NCBI RefSeq assembly: GCF_002929355.1
Contig: NZ_PJIR01000002.1
Location: 372,001 to 436,000 of the forward strand
Reading direction: 5' to 3'
DNA length: 64,000 nucleotides
DNA from: Arthrobacter sp. B0490
Lineage (GTDB): Bacteria; Actinomycetota; Actinomycetes; Actinomycetales; Micrococcaceae
Part shown: positions 8,444 through 17,985 of the stretch, one piece after another
Position numbering within the stretch: the first letter of the stretch is position 1
Layout: every line of letters begins with the position of its first letter
Translations under genes and position numbers: made by a program
The notes under the pieces: model-generated
Seen by the model: only the letters and a program-made list of their open reading frames with translations
Databases searched by the model: none
Told to the model about the DNA's origin: nothing

Positions 8444-9376
8444 TCAGGTGCGTGTCACCATCTCCGGGCCGTCCGAGGGGGAGTCCGGGGTGGTGGTGCC
8501 CAGCATGGTGCCGATGCCCTTGAGGGCCTCACCGACCTCGCTGGGGATGATCCAGAGCTTGTTCGCCGACCCCTCGGCGAGTTTGGGCAGGGTCTGGAGG
8601 TACTGGTACGCGAGGAGCTTCTGCGTGGGGTTGCCCTTGTGGATGGCATCGAACACCTTGTGGATGGCCTGCGCCTCGCCGTCTGCCCGCAGGATCGCGG
8701 CTTTCGCGTCGCCCTCGGCGGCGAGGATCGCGGCCTGGCGCTGGCCCTCCGCCGTGAGGATCTGGGACTGCTTGGTGCCCTCGGCGGTGAGGATCGCGGC
8801 GCGGCGGTCACGCTCGGCCCGCATCTGCTTCTCCATGGAGTCCTGGATGGAGTGCGGCGGGTCGATGGCCTTGAGCTCCACGCGCCCCACCCTGATGCCC
8901 CAGCGGCCCGTTGCCTCGTCGAGGACGCCGCGGAGCTGGCCGTTGATCTGGTCGCGCGAGGTCAAGGCCTCCTCGAGATTGAGGCCACCGACGACGTTCC
9001 TCAGCGTGGTCGTGGTCAACTGCTCCACGGCCTGGATGTAGTTGGCGATCTCGTAGGTCGCCGCCCGCGGGTCCGTGACCTGGAAGTAGACGACGGTGTC
9101 GATCGACACGACGAGGTTGTCCTCGGTGATGACGGGCTGGGGCGGGAAGGAGACGACCTGCTCGCGGAGGTCGAGCAACGGCAGCAGCCTGTCGACGAAC
9201 GGGATCAGGATGGTGAGGCCCGGGTTCAGCGTCCGCTGGTACTTGCCGAGTCGTTCGACGACGCCCGCGCGGGCCTGCGGGACGATCCTGACCGACTTCA
9301 CCAGGATGACCAGGACGAAAATGATGAGGACGATCAGGACTACGGTGAGCGCGATCGTTCCGGCGGAGCCGTTCAT
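8444..9376 (-). CDS. SPFH/Band 7 (stomatin-like) membrane protein
   Basis: A 310-residue stomatin/prohibitin-family protein, similar to QmcA-type proteins. An N-terminal membrane helix (IALTVVLIVLIIFVLVILVKS) is followed by the SPFH core (VVERLGKYQRTLNPGLTILIPFVDRL), then a long alanine-rich coiled coil with an iterated motif around ILTAEG, AILAAEG and AILRADG. Such proteins oligomerise and organise membrane microdomains or proteases. The gene lies directly downstream of an NfeD partner gene on the same strand (75-bp gap), the classical SPFH-NfeD operon. Confidence 0.92.
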   Translation of the reverse strand: MNGSAGTIALTVVLIVLIIFVLVILVKSVRIVPQARAGVVERLGKYQRTLNPGLTILIPFVDRLLPLLDLREQVVSFPPQPVITEDNLVVSIDTVVYFQVTDPRAATYEIANYIQAVEQLTTTTLRNVVGGLNLEEALTSRDQINGQLRGVLDEATGRWGIRVGRVELKAIDPPHSIQDSMEKQMRAERDRRAAILTAEGTKQSQILTAEGQRQAAILAAEGDAKAAILRADGEAQAIHKVFDAIHKGNPTQKLLAYQYLQTLPKLAEGSANKLWIIPSEVGEALKGIGTMLGTTTPDSPSDGPEMVTRT

Positions 9377-9451
9377 GAATCCCCTTTGTTGGTGTGGTCG
9401 CCCCCTGAGGGCCGGATCGCGGCCCGGGAGCGGAGAAGCGGGCGGTCCGCG

Positions 9452-9937
9452 CTAGGCGTCGCCGGAAGGCGGGGGACGGTCGGCGTCGCGGGCGGCTGCA
9501 GGCTGGACGACGGCGGTGGCACCGTCGATCCTCGCGACGGACAGGCGGGTGCCGGCGGGCAGCGGGGCGCCGTCGGCGGAGCGGGCCGTCCACGTGTCAC
9601 CGCCGATCTTGACGGTGCCGGAATGGGCCGTGACGGGTTCGAGGGCGAGCGCGGCGGCTCCGACGAGGCGGTCGATGTTGTTCAGCTGATCCGCCGGGCC
9701 CCTCTTGAGGTGGCGTACCGCCACGGGCCGGACGAGCAGGATCATGAGGAGCGAGACGGCCGCGAACACGACGACCTGGAGGACCAGTCCCGCTCCGGCG
9801 AAGGTCGCGATGAGGGCGGCCAGTGCTCCGACCGAGAGCATGAGGAACAGCAGGTCCAGGGTCAGGGTCTCCACGGCCGCCAGTCCCAGGAACAGGACCA
9901 GCCACAGGACCCAGCCGTTGTCGAGCAACCACTCCAT
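9452..9937 (-). CDS. NfeD-like membrane protein
   Basis: A 161-residue protein with an N-terminal hydrophobic region of probably three or four helices (WLLDNGWVLWLVLFLGLAAVE, then further segments) and a C-terminal OB-fold domain ending near VARIDGATAVVQP. This is the short NfeD architecture without the serine protease domain. Start 9937 was chosen because GAGGGG lies seven bases upstream and the hydrophobic N-terminus begins there; a longer frame from 10006 adds a non-membrane stretch. It precedes the SPFH gene in the same operon and the two products are expected to interact. Confidence 0.88.
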   Translation of the reverse strand: MEWLLDNGWVLWLVLFLGLAAVETLTLDLLFLMLSVGALAALIATFAGAGLVLQVVVFAAVSLLMILLVRPVAVRHLKRGPADQLNNIDRLVGAAALALEPVTAHSGTVKIGGDTWTARSADGAPLPAGTRLSVARIDGATAVVQPAAARDADRPPPSGDA

Positions 9938-10040
9938 GGGGCATCCCCTCGTGTGCGTGCCGCGGGAAGCGGCCGTCGGTCCCATTCTGGCAAACGGGTC
10001 CGACATTACCTAGGGTGTGCGTGCCGGCGGCGCCGAGTTG

Positions 10041-10916
10041 TTACCCATCCGTGCCGTCCGCGCGCCCGGAAGACCTCCCGCCCCGTGCGAGGACCTGCAC
10101 GGTGAAGCGCGCCGCGACCTCCAGGGGCGCGCCTGCCCCGTCCGCCTTCCCCCCGGATCGGCCCTCCGCAGGCGCGTGCCGCGCTGCTGGCCCCATGACG
10201 AGGGCGGACCGGGCGAGGCCCCGCGGCAGGGACAGGACGTAGTCGAGGTCCTCGCGTGCGGTCTCCACCAGGGCCCCGCCGAACGAGGCGAGGACGTCGT
10301 CGGCCTTGTGCGCAGGCACGGACAGGAGCGGTCCGACCGCCTCGAGCCCGGAGAGGTGTCCGGGCCGCGGTGTGACGACGACGAGGCACCCGCCCGGTGC
10401 GAGCACGCGCACGAACTCCTCGGCATTCCTCGGCGCGAACACGTTGAGGAGCACATCCACCGACCCGTCCGCGAGCGGGAGCGGACGCCAGACGTCCCAG
10501 ACGATGCTGATGCCGCCCGGCAGTCTCCGGGCGGCGCGCCGCAGGGCGATCTTGGAGATGTCGAGCGCCACGGGGAAGCACCCGGGGGACCGGCCCACCA
10601 GCCCCTCCAGGTAGTACCCCGTCCCCGCGCCGGCGTCGAGGACCACGCCCGGTGATCCCGAGTGCTGCAGGACGGCGTCGACGACGGCGCTGCGCAGCGG
10701 GGCGTAGGCACCCGATCCGAGGAACCGGTCGCGCGCGTCCACCATCTCGACCGAGTCGCCCTCGAACGGCGACCCCCTGCCGGTCAGGAGATTGAAGTAG
10801 CCCTGACGGGCGGCATCGAAACGGTGCCCGCGCGCACAGGCCAGGGACTGTCCTACCTCCTCCAGCGGCGAAGCGCAGACGGGACAGAGAAGGAGGGGGC
10901 GGGGAACGGCGGACAC
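10041..10916 (-). CDS. RlmA-like 23S rRNA (guanine-N1)-methyltransferase
   Basis: A 291-residue SAM-dependent methyltransferase. The N-terminus has a zinc finger (LLLCPVCASPLEEVGQSLAC...GHRFD) with the C-x2-C...C-x3-H spacing of RlmA(I)/RlmA(II) enzymes, followed by the SAM motif LDAGAGTGYYLEGL. Family members methylate G745 or G748 in helix 35 of 23S rRNA; TlrB-type members give tylosin resistance. Which base is modified here cannot be decided by reading. The gene is divergent from the S9 peptidase gene, with 69 bp between the chosen starts. Confidence 0.85.
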   Translation of the reverse strand: MSAVPRPLLLCPVCASPLEEVGQSLACARGHRFDAARQGYFNLLTGRGSPFEGDSVEMVDARDRFLGSGAYAPLRSAVVDAVLQHSGSPGVVLDAGAGTGYYLEGLVGRSPGCFPVALDISKIALRRAARRLPGGISIVWDVWRPLPLADGSVDVLLNVFAPRNAEEFVRVLAPGGCLVVVTPRPGHLSGLEAVGPLLSVPAHKADDVLASFGGALVETAREDLDYVLSLPRGLARSALVMGPAARHAPAEGRSGGKADGAGAPLEVAARFTVQVLARGGRSSGRADGTDG

Positions 10917-10985
10917 CGTCCCATCCTAGGGAGAAGACGTCGCGCACCGTTGACTCAGGCCACTGTTTCGGGTCTGATCGGGAGG

Positions 10986-13028
10986 GTGAAACCAGACCAG
11001 ATCGAACTCCTGACCACCACGGGCTCCCCGACACTCCACCCGGACGGCTCCCGTCTGGTGATCGCCGCGACCCGCCCCGACCTCCGCGCCGACAGCTACG
11101 TCGGCCAACTGTGGGAGTTCACGCTCGCCGGAGAGCGCCGTCGACTCACCCGGGGCTTCCGCGACACCGCACCGCGCTACTCACGCGACGGCCGGCTGCT
11201 CGCCTTCCTCCGGGCCGCACCGGGCGGCAAGCCCCAGCTGTTCGTGGTGCATCCCTCCGGCGGCGAGCCCGTCCAGCTCACGGACCAGCCCCTCGGCGTC
11301 GCGCACTTCGACGTCTCCCCGGATGCCACGACCCTCGTCTTCGCCGCGCGCGTGCCCGAGCACGGGCGCTACGGCACCGTCGACGGCGTGGGTGCGGGCC
11401 TGGAGGATCCGCGGCTGATCACCGGGTACAAGTACCGGATGAACGGCCTCGGCTACACGACGGACAAGCGCTCGCAGCTGTTCACCGTCGCGGTGCCCGG
11501 TCTCGACGCGGAGCCCTACGTCGCCGCCGTCGGCCGGCTCGGGAAGGCTCACGCGGACGGGCCGGGCGCACTCGAGGAGCAGGGCGCCGTGCCGGCCGCG
11601 ACGCAGGTCACGACGGCGGATGCCGACCACCTCGAGCCCGCCTTCTCCGCCGACGGGCGGCGCATCCTCTTCACGGCGGCGCTCGCCGAGGACGCGGACT
11701 CGACGCTCGTGTCCGACATCCACTCGATCGCGCTCGACGGGAGCGACCGCCGGCAGCTGACGAACCTGGGCGGTGACACCCGCCTGGGGTGCAGTGCGCC
11801 CCGCCCGAGTGCCGACGGCGACTGGCTGTTCTTCCTCGCCTCGGACCTGTCCCCGTCGGGGCTGGACTTCGTGGCCCGCAACACGGCGCTGTACGTCCTG
11901 CCGGCCACGGACCCCCGGGACGTCCGACGGCTGACCGACCCCGAGACCGCCGATCTCGGCGACGTGCAGGAGATCGTCGAGGGCGGGCCCGCATCCGTGC
12001 TCGTCTTCAACCGCTCGCGCGGCAGCGGGGAGCTGCTCCGGATCTCCGCGACGGGGGAGAGCGAGACCCTCGTCACGGGACCCCTGGTGGTGACGGGAGC
12101 CGCGGCGGCGGGAGGCACGGTCGCCGTGTCCTACACGGACCCGACGACGTCGGGTGAGGCGGCCGTCCTGGATGGAGGCGCCCTGCGTCCCGTCTCCGAC
12201 TTCTCGGCCGCCCTGCGGGGCGGGACGCGCGTGGCGGACCTCCAGGAGCGGTCGTACTCCGCTCCCGACGGGACGCCCGTGCACGGCTGGGCCGTCCTGC
12301 CCGAGGGCGAGGGGCCGCACCCGGTGCTGCTCGTCATCCACGGCGGCCCGTTCGCCCAGTACGGGTGGGGGTACTTCGACGAGGCCCAGGTGTATGCCGC
12401 GGCAGGTTACGCGGTGCTGCTGTGCAACCCCCGCGGCGCGGCCGGCTACGGGCAGGCCCACGGCCGCGTCATCAAGGAGGCGATGGGCACCGTGGACCTC
12501 GACGACGTCCTCGCCTTCCTCGACGGTGCGCTCGCCGAGTTCGACGCCATGGACGACCAGCGGCTCGGGGTCATGGGCGGCTCGTACGGAGGCTATCTGA
12601 CCGCGTGGACGATCGCCCACGATCACCGCTTCGAGGCAGCGGTCGTCGAGCGGGGGTACCTCGATCCGCCGTCGTTCGTCGGGTCCTCGGACATCGGCTG
12701 GTTCTTCTCCGAGCAGTACACCGGGACGGATCCGGCACACGTGGCGGAGCAGAACCCGTTCGCGAAGATCGGCGACGTGCGGACACCGGCGTTCGTCATC
12801 CACTCGGAGGACGACCTGCGCTGTCCGATCGAGCAGGCCCAGCGGTACTACACGGCCCTGAAGAAGCAGGGCGTCGACACCGAGCTGCTCGTGTTCCCCG
12901 GGGAGACCCACGAACTGTCGAGGTCGGGCTCCCCGTGGCACCGCCGCCAGCGCTTCGAGCACATCCTGCGCTGGTGGTCGCGCTACCTGCCCACGGACGC
13001 GAACCCGGCCGAGACCGCCGTGGGCTGA
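10986..13028 (+). CDS. S9 family prolyl oligopeptidase-type serine peptidase
   Basis: About 680 residues with an N-terminal WD40-like/beta-propeller domain and a C-terminal alpha/beta-hydrolase domain. The catalytic serine is in GGSYGGYLTAW, the Asp lies in IHSEDDLRCP and the His in GETHELSRSGSP. It resembles acylaminoacyl-peptidase/dipeptidyl-peptidase-like enzymes that release residues from short peptides, and it has no evident signal peptide, so it is probably cytoplasmic. The chosen GTG at 10986 has a GGGAGG directly adjacent, which is too close for ideal initiation; a TTG about 36 bases upstream is an alternative. Confidence 0.88.
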   Translation: MKPDQIELLTTTGSPTLHPDGSRLVIAATRPDLRADSYVGQLWEFTLAGERRRLTRGFRDTAPRYSRDGRLLAFLRAAPGGKPQLFVVHPSGGEPVQLTDQPLGVAHFDVSPDATTLVFAARVPEHGRYGTVDGVGAGLEDPRLITGYKYRMNGLGYTTDKRSQLFTVAVPGLDAEPYVAAVGRLGKAHADGPGALEEQGAVPAATQVTTADADHLEPAFSADGRRILFTAALAEDADSTLVSDIHSIALDGSDRRQLTNLGGDTRLGCSAPRPSADGDWLFFLASDLSPSGLDFVARNTALYVLPATDPRDVRRLTDPETADLGDVQEIVEGGPASVLVFNRSRGSGELLRISATGESETLVTGPLVVTGAAAAGGTVAVSYTDPTTSGEAAVLDGGALRPVSDFSAALRGGTRVADLQERSYSAPDGTPVHGWAVLPEGEGPHPVLLVIHGGPFAQYGWGYFDEAQVYAAAGYAVLLCNPRGAAGYGQAHGRVIKEAMGTVDLDDVLAFLDGALAEFDAMDDQRLGVMGGSYGGYLTAWTIAHDHRFEAAVVERGYLDPPSFVGSSDIGWFFSEQYTGTDPAHVAEQNPFAKIGDVRTPAFVIHSEDDLRCPIEQAQRYYTALKKQGVDTELLVFPGETHELSRSGSPWHRRQRFEHILRWWSRYLPTDANPAETAVG

Positions 13029-13081
13029 CCGCCCGGCGCTTCCGAGGGCCCGGCGCGCCGAAGGAGCGGTGCGGTGGCCCC

Positions 13082-13738
13082 TCAGAAGCCGAGGCCGCGC
13101 CGCGCCTCGTCGATCGTCGGCTGGGCCCATCGGCGGTGTTCCTGATCGGCGCTGAGGGACCGCAGGACGGCCCGGTCCAGGTACAGCTGCCCGTCGAGGT
13201 GGTCGGTCTCGTGCTGCACGATCCGGGCCGGCCACCCCTCGAACCCGGCGGTGACGGTGATGCCGTCGGGCTGCGTGTAGGTGGCCGTGATGCGGGAGGG
13301 GCGCTCGACCACGGCCTGGTAGCCGGGCACGGAGAGGCAGCCCTCGTAGAACGCGGCCCGGGCCCCGTCCGCCGGCTCGTAGCGGGGATTGATGATCACG
13401 GTGAAGGGCAGGGGAGTGCGGGCGCGCGCCTCGGCGATCAGCGGGTCCCGGACGCCCGGATCCTCGAGGACGGCGATCCTCAGCGGGATGCCGATCTGCG
13501 GGGCGGCGAGGCCGACGCCCGGAGCCTCGTGCATGACGCGCCGCATCGTGGAGATCAGCCGGGCCAGCGTCCCGCTGTCGAGCTGGCCGTCGAAGTCCTG
13601 CGCCCGACGGCGCAGGACGGGGTGGCCCGCGCGGACGATCGCGGGCAGGTCCTGGGCCAGGACGGCCTCGACCTGCTCCACGAGGGCCCGGGCCGAGAGC
13701 ATCGCGGGGCTATCGTTGCCGGGAGCGTTCGCAGTCAT
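13082..13738 (-). CDS. def: Peptide deformylase
   Basis: A 218-residue metalloenzyme that removes the N-formyl group from nascent proteins. All three signature motifs are intact: GVGLAAPQIG, EGCLSVPG and QHETDHLDG, giving the metal ligands Cys, His and His and the catalytic Glu. The N-terminal extension of about 40 residues before the core is longer than the minimal enzyme. ATG 13738 is assumed, although the GGAGGG before it is almost contiguous with the start; an internal Met (MLSARALVEQ) 12 residues later is possible. It is convergent with the S9 peptidase gene. Confidence 0.93.
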   Translation of the reverse strand: MTANAPGNDSPAMLSARALVEQVEAVLAQDLPAIVRAGHPVLRRRAQDFDGQLDSGTLARLISTMRRVMHEAPGVGLAAPQIGIPLRIAVLEDPGVRDPLIAEARARTPLPFTVIINPRYEPADGARAAFYEGCLSVPGYQAVVERPSRITATYTQPDGITVTAGFEGWPARIVQHETDHLDGQLYLDRAVLRSLSADQEHRRWAQPTIDEARRGLGF

Positions 13739-13903
13739 CCCTCCAGCAAAGCACAATCCCGGACAGGAACGGGTGCGCTCCCCATTGCCGGTTCCGGGGC
13801 GACGACGGAGAATCGGACGTGCTGCCCGGGGGTCGTCCTGAGGCGGCTCCCCGCACGGACACCGGCCGGTCGCGAAGGCGGCGGGCCGCAGGATGGAGAC
13901 ACG

Positions 13904-16291
13904 ATGACCACGGCCACGACGGACGTCCAGCAGGCAGCGGCACACGCGGCGGACAGCCACGACCTCATCCGCGTGCAGGGCGCGCGGGAGAACAACCTCA
14001 AGGACATCACGATCGACATCCCGAAGCGGCGGTTGTCGGTCTTCACCGGTGTCTCCGGGTCGGGCAAGAGCTCCCTGGTCTTCGACACGATCGCGGCGGA
14101 GTCCCAGCGCATGATCAACGAGACGTACAGCGCCTTCGTGCAGGGCTTCATGCCCACGCTCGCCCGGCCGGAAGTGGACGTCCTCGAGGGGCTGACCACG
14201 GCGATCATCGTGGACCAGGAACGCATGGGCGCCAATCCCCGGTCCACGGTCGGCACGGCGACCGATGTGAACGCGATGCTGAGGATCGTGTTCTCGCGTC
14301 TGGGTCAGCCCCAGATCGGGTCCCCGCAGGCGTTCTCCTTCAACGTCGCGTCGATCAGCGGTGCCGGCGCCGTCACCATCGAACGCGGAGGCACCACGGT
14401 GAAGGAGCGCCGCAGCTTCACGGTCACCGGCGGCATGTGCCCGCGGTGCGAGGGCATGGGCTCCGTCACGGACATGGACCTCACACAGCTCTACGACGAC
14501 AGCCGGTCGCTGAACGCGGGGGCGCTGACCATCCCCGGGTACAGCATGGAGGGCTGGTACGGGCGGATCTACAGCGCCACGGGCTTCTTCGACGCGGACA
14601 AGCCGATCCGGGACTTCACCAAGCGGGAACTGCAGGACCTGCTGTACAAGGAGCCGACGAAGATCAAGGTCGACGGCATCAACATCACCTACGAGGGCCT
14701 CGTCCCCAAGATCCAGAAGTCGATGCTCTCCAAGGACCGTGAGGCCATGCAGCCGCACATCCGCGCCTTCGTCGACCGGGCGGTCACGTTCACCACGTGT
14801 CCCGACTGCGACGGGACGCGCCTCAGCGAAGCGGCGAGGTCCTCGAGGATCGACGGCGTCAGCATCGCCGACGCCTGCGCCATGCAGATCAGCGATCTCG
14901 CGGTGTGGGTCCGGGGGCTCACCGAACCCTCCGTGGCCCCGTTGCTGACCGCGCTGGGGGAGACCCTGGACTCCTTCGTGGAGATCGGCCTCGGCTACCT
15001 CAGCCTCGACCGCCCGTCGGGCACCCTCTCGGGAGGCGAGTCCCAGCGGACCAAGATGATCCGGCATCTCGGGTCGTCGCTGACCGACATCACCTACGTC
15101 TTCGACGAACCGACGATCGGCCTCCACCCGCACGACATCCAGCGCATGAACGACCTGCTCCTGCGCCTGCGGGACAAGGGCAACACCGTTCTCGTGGTCG
15201 AGCACAAGCCCGAGATGATCGCGATCGCCGACCACGTCGTCGACCTCGGCCCGGGTGCGGGGACCGCCGGCGGGACGGTGTGCTTCGAAGGGTCCGTGGA
15301 CGGACTGCGCCGCAGCGGCACGCTCACCGGCCGGCACCTCGACGACAGGGCGGCACTGAAGGCCGAGGTACGCCCGCGCCAGGGGGAGCTCGAGATCAGG
15401 GGGGCGACCTCCCACAACGTGCGCGACGTCGACGTGGACATCCCCCTCGGCGTCCTGTGCGTCATCACCGGCGTCGCCGGGTCGGGCAAGAGTTCCCTGA
15501 TCCACGGGTCGGTGTCCGGCCGCGACGGGGTGGTCGCGGTGGACCAGACGGCCATCAAGGGGTCTCGCCGCAGCAATCCCGCCACCTACACGGGCATGCT
15601 CGAACCGATCCGGAAGGCGTTCGCGAAGGCCAACGGCGTCAAGCCGGCCCTGTTCAGTGCCAACTCCGAGGGGGCGTGCCCCACCTGCAACGGCGCCGGC
15701 GTCATCTTCACGGACCTCGCCATGATGGCGGGCGTCGCGACGACCTGCGAGGTCTGCGGCGGCAAGCGGTTCATGGCGGAGGTACTGGAGTACGAGCTCG
15801 GCGGGAAGGACATCAGCGAGGTCCTGGCGATGCCCGTCACCGAGGCGACCGAATTCTTCCGGGTCGGCGAGGCGAGGGTGCCCGCCGCCCACGCGATCCT
15901 CAGCCGACTCTCCGACGTCGGCCTCGGCTATGTGAGCCTCGGGCAGCCCCTGACCACCCTGTCCGGCGGCGAGCGCCAGCGCCTCAAGCTCGCCACGCAC
16001 ATGGGCGAGAAGGGCGGCGTCCTGGTCCTCGACGAGCCCACCGCCGGTCTGCACCTGGCCGACGTCGAGAATCTGCTCGGGCTGCTCGACCGCCTCGTCG
16101 ACGCCGGTAGGTCGGTGCTCGTCATCGAGCACCATCAGGCGGTCATGGCGCACGCGGACTGGATCATCGACATCGGACCGGGCGCAGGTCACGACGGCGG
16201 CAAGGTCATCTTCGAGGGGACGCCGGCGGACCTCGTCGCCTCCCGACCGACCCTGACGGGTCGGCACCTGGCGGAGTACGTGGGCGCCTGA
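13904..16291 (+). CDS. UvrA-like ABC ATPase (UvrA2/DrrC type)
   Basis: A 795-residue protein with two ABC ATPase halves. Walker A motifs are GVSGSGKSSLVF and GVAGSGKSSLIH, signatures LSGGESQRTKM and LSGGERQRLKL, and Walker B/D-loops FDEPTIGLHP and LDEPTAGLHL. Cys pairs (CPRCEGMG; CPTCNGAG...CEVCGGKRF) match the zinc modules of UvrA. At about 150 residues shorter than housekeeping UvrA, it fits the class II UvrA/DrrC group linked to antibiotic or DNA-intercalator tolerance. Its substrate is unknown. No uvrB or uvrC is nearby. Confidence 0.9.
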   Translation: MTTATTDVQQAAAHAADSHDLIRVQGARENNLKDITIDIPKRRLSVFTGVSGSGKSSLVFDTIAAESQRMINETYSAFVQGFMPTLARPEVDVLEGLTTAIIVDQERMGANPRSTVGTATDVNAMLRIVFSRLGQPQIGSPQAFSFNVASISGAGAVTIERGGTTVKERRSFTVTGGMCPRCEGMGSVTDMDLTQLYDDSRSLNAGALTIPGYSMEGWYGRIYSATGFFDADKPIRDFTKRELQDLLYKEPTKIKVDGINITYEGLVPKIQKSMLSKDREAMQPHIRAFVDRAVTFTTCPDCDGTRLSEAARSSRIDGVSIADACAMQISDLAVWVRGLTEPSVAPLLTALGETLDSFVEIGLGYLSLDRPSGTLSGGESQRTKMIRHLGSSLTDITYVFDEPTIGLHPHDIQRMNDLLLRLRDKGNTVLVVEHKPEMIAIADHVVDLGPGAGTAGGTVCFEGSVDGLRRSGTLTGRHLDDRAALKAEVRPRQGELEIRGATSHNVRDVDVDIPLGVLCVITGVAGSGKSSLIHGSVSGRDGVVAVDQTAIKGSRRSNPATYTGMLEPIRKAFAKANGVKPALFSANSEGACPTCNGAGVIFTDLAMMAGVATTCEVCGGKRFMAEVLEYELGGKDISEVLAMPVTEATEFFRVGEARVPAAHAILSRLSDVGLGYVSLGQPLTTLSGGERQRLKLATHMGEKGGVLVLDEPTAGLHLADVENLLGLLDRLVDAGRSVLVIEHHQAVMAHADWIIDIGPGAGHDGGKVIFEGTPADLVASRPTLTGRHLAEYVGA

Positions 16292-16641
16292 TCCTCGCCG
16301 TTCCGGACGGGACCAGCGCTCGCGGACCAGCGGCCACGGAGGAGTAGGTCCGGTGTCCAGGGCGTCGGACGTGCCCTGTGTCTCGTGCGTGCCGATGCCG
16401 ACGTCGTCCGGGCCTCCGTCGTGCCTGCTCGCGGACGGTACCCCGGGTAGGTGGGCAGTTCGCCGGCGGTTGGAGGATCCCTGCGCTGGGCACCGTACCC
16501 CATGCCGCCCGTCCTGCGGGACAGAAGTGACCCGAGCGAGTGATGTGCGTCACCAAGCAAGTAGTCACCACTGTTGTCCGAGTGATTCCCGACACGTCAA
16601 ATGAGAACCACGCACCACCTGAAGAATTTAGGGGACACCTC
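16292..16641 (+). promoter_or_regulatory. Upstream region of the BTAD-receiver gene with a CRP-like site
   Basis: This 350-bp gap holds no gene. GTGA-TGTGCG-TCAC at 16540-16553 matches the half-sites and six-base spacer of CRP/GlxR-type operators (TGTGA-N6-TCACA) in eight of ten positions. It lies about 90 bp before the chosen start. AGGGGA at 16630-16635 is a good ribosome binding site for the GTG at 16642. Confidence 0.4.
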
Positions 16642-17985
16642 GTGATTACTCTGGAACTGGCGAACACCACCGGCCACGCAGTCCACGTTCCTCCGGCGAC
16701 GCCGCCGTCGCACAGGCTGCAGGTCTCGGTCTTCGGGCCCTTGACGATCCGGCGCGGTGACACGCTGCTGGGCGCCAACGATCTCGGGGGACCCAAGCCT
16801 CGCCAGGTCCTCGAGATCCTCCTCATGAACTTCGGCTCGGCGGTGTCCAAGACCCGCATCATGGACCTGCTGTGGGGTGGCAATCATCCGGCCGTCGCGC
16901 TCCCCACCCTCGAGAGCTACGTCAGTGTCCTCCGGCGCAACCTGCAGCCCGGGAACGGACGGACAGGTCCCCTGCGGACGGTCACCGGCGGCTACGCCAT
17001 CGACAGGACCCTGGTGGATCTCGACCTGGACCGGTTCGAGACCCTGACCCGGCTGGCGGGCCAGGCGGATCCCGCGCGGGCACTGGCGCTGTTGACGGAG
17101 GCGCTCGAACTGGCCTCTGCTCCGCTGCTCGGCGACGAGTTGCTGCCGGCGTGGGCCGAGGAGGAACGCGCCGGGCACGCAGCGCGGGTCGGCCTGGTGC
17201 GCGTCCTGGCTGCCGAAGCAGCGTTGTCGGTGGGGGAGGCAGGGACGGCGATCGCCCTGGCCGGAGCGGCTGCGAAGGAGGATCCCCTCAACGAGCGGGC
17301 CTGGACGGCCCTGATCCTCGGTCTTGAGCGGAACGGCGAGAACACCGAAGCACTGCGGGCCTTCGACCGCTGCCGCAGGATCATCGACCGTGAACTCGGC
17401 TGCGCGCCGGGACTGGTGCTGAAGGACGCTCACGCCCGGCTCCTGGTGAGCACAGCGACTGCCGGGCCGTCCAACGGCCCCAGGCCCCTTCCCGAGGACA
17501 CGGTGAGGAGCCCCGTCGCCCTGACCGGCAGGCCGGAAGCGAAGCGCCTGCGGATCCTGATCGTCGATGACCACACGACGTTCTCCGACCTGTTGGCGGG
17601 GGCACTGGACCGCGAGCCGGACCTGAAGAGCGTAGGAGCGGCGAAGTCCGTGGCATCCGCTGTGACGATGTTCCGGGACCTCCGGCCCGACGTCGTCATC
17701 ATGGACCTGTATCTTTCGGACGGTTCCGGGCTCAGCGCCGCGGCACGGATCCTCGCGGAGGCCCCGGGAACCCGGATCGTCATGCTGACCGGCAACCCGT
17801 CCCAGCAGGCGCTGAGCGAAGCGGCCCGTATGGGCATCTGCGGCTTCCTCCCGAAGGACGGGGCACTGGGAGTGATGCTGGACACGCTGAGGCACGCGCA
17901 CGTCGGTGGGATGATCGTGAACCCGTCCCTGGTGGAGAGGTGGGGGCGCAGCGCCTCGTCCGCGCCGGGACCTGCGGGACAGTGA
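16642..17985 (+). CDS. BTAD-family regulator with a C-terminal response-regulator receiver domain
   Basis: A 447-residue predicted transcription regulator. An OmpR-type winged helix occupies about residues 27-125 (VFGPLTIRRGD, PRQVLEILLM, LESYVSVLRRNLQP). A bacterial transcriptional activation (BTAD) helical domain covers about 126-270, as in SARP regulators. A receiver domain covers about 303-425, with the acidic pair DD309-310, phosphoacceptor D355 in VIMDLYLSDGSG, and K405 in GFLPKDG. Having the receiver at the C-terminus after a SARP-type module is the reverse of normal response regulators. The kinase gene follows with a GTGA overlap, so the two are translationally coupled and probably form a two-component pair. 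Confidence 0.88.
   Translation: MITLELANTTGHAVHVPPATPPSHRLQVSVFGPLTIRRGDTLLGANDLGGPKPRQVLEILLMNFGSAVSKTRIMDLLWGGNHPAVALPTLESYVSVLRRNLQPGNGRTGPLRTVTGGYAIDRTLVDLDLDRFETLTRLAGQADPARALALLTEALELASAPLLGDELLPAWAEEERAGHAARVGLVRVLAAEAALSVGEAGTAIALAGAAAKEDPLNERAWTALILGLERNGENTEALRAFDRCRRIIDRELGCAPGLVLKDAHARLLVSTATAGPSNGPRPLPEDTVRSPVALTGRPEAKRLRILIVDDHTTFSDLLAGALDREPDLKSVGAAKSVASAVTMFRDLRPDVVIMDLYLSDGSGLSAAARILAEAPGTRIVMLTGNPSQQALSEAARMGICGFLPKDGALGVMLDTLRHAHVGGMIVNPSLVERWGRSASSAPGPAGQ

Noticed and set aside
12365..16291. Plus-strand frame of about 1300 codons covering the S9 peptidase end, deformylase and UvrA-like gene
   Set aside because: Only its last 795 codons, from 13904, are the UvrA-like protein; the earlier part is a shifted reading of the peptidase gene and the antisense of deformylase.
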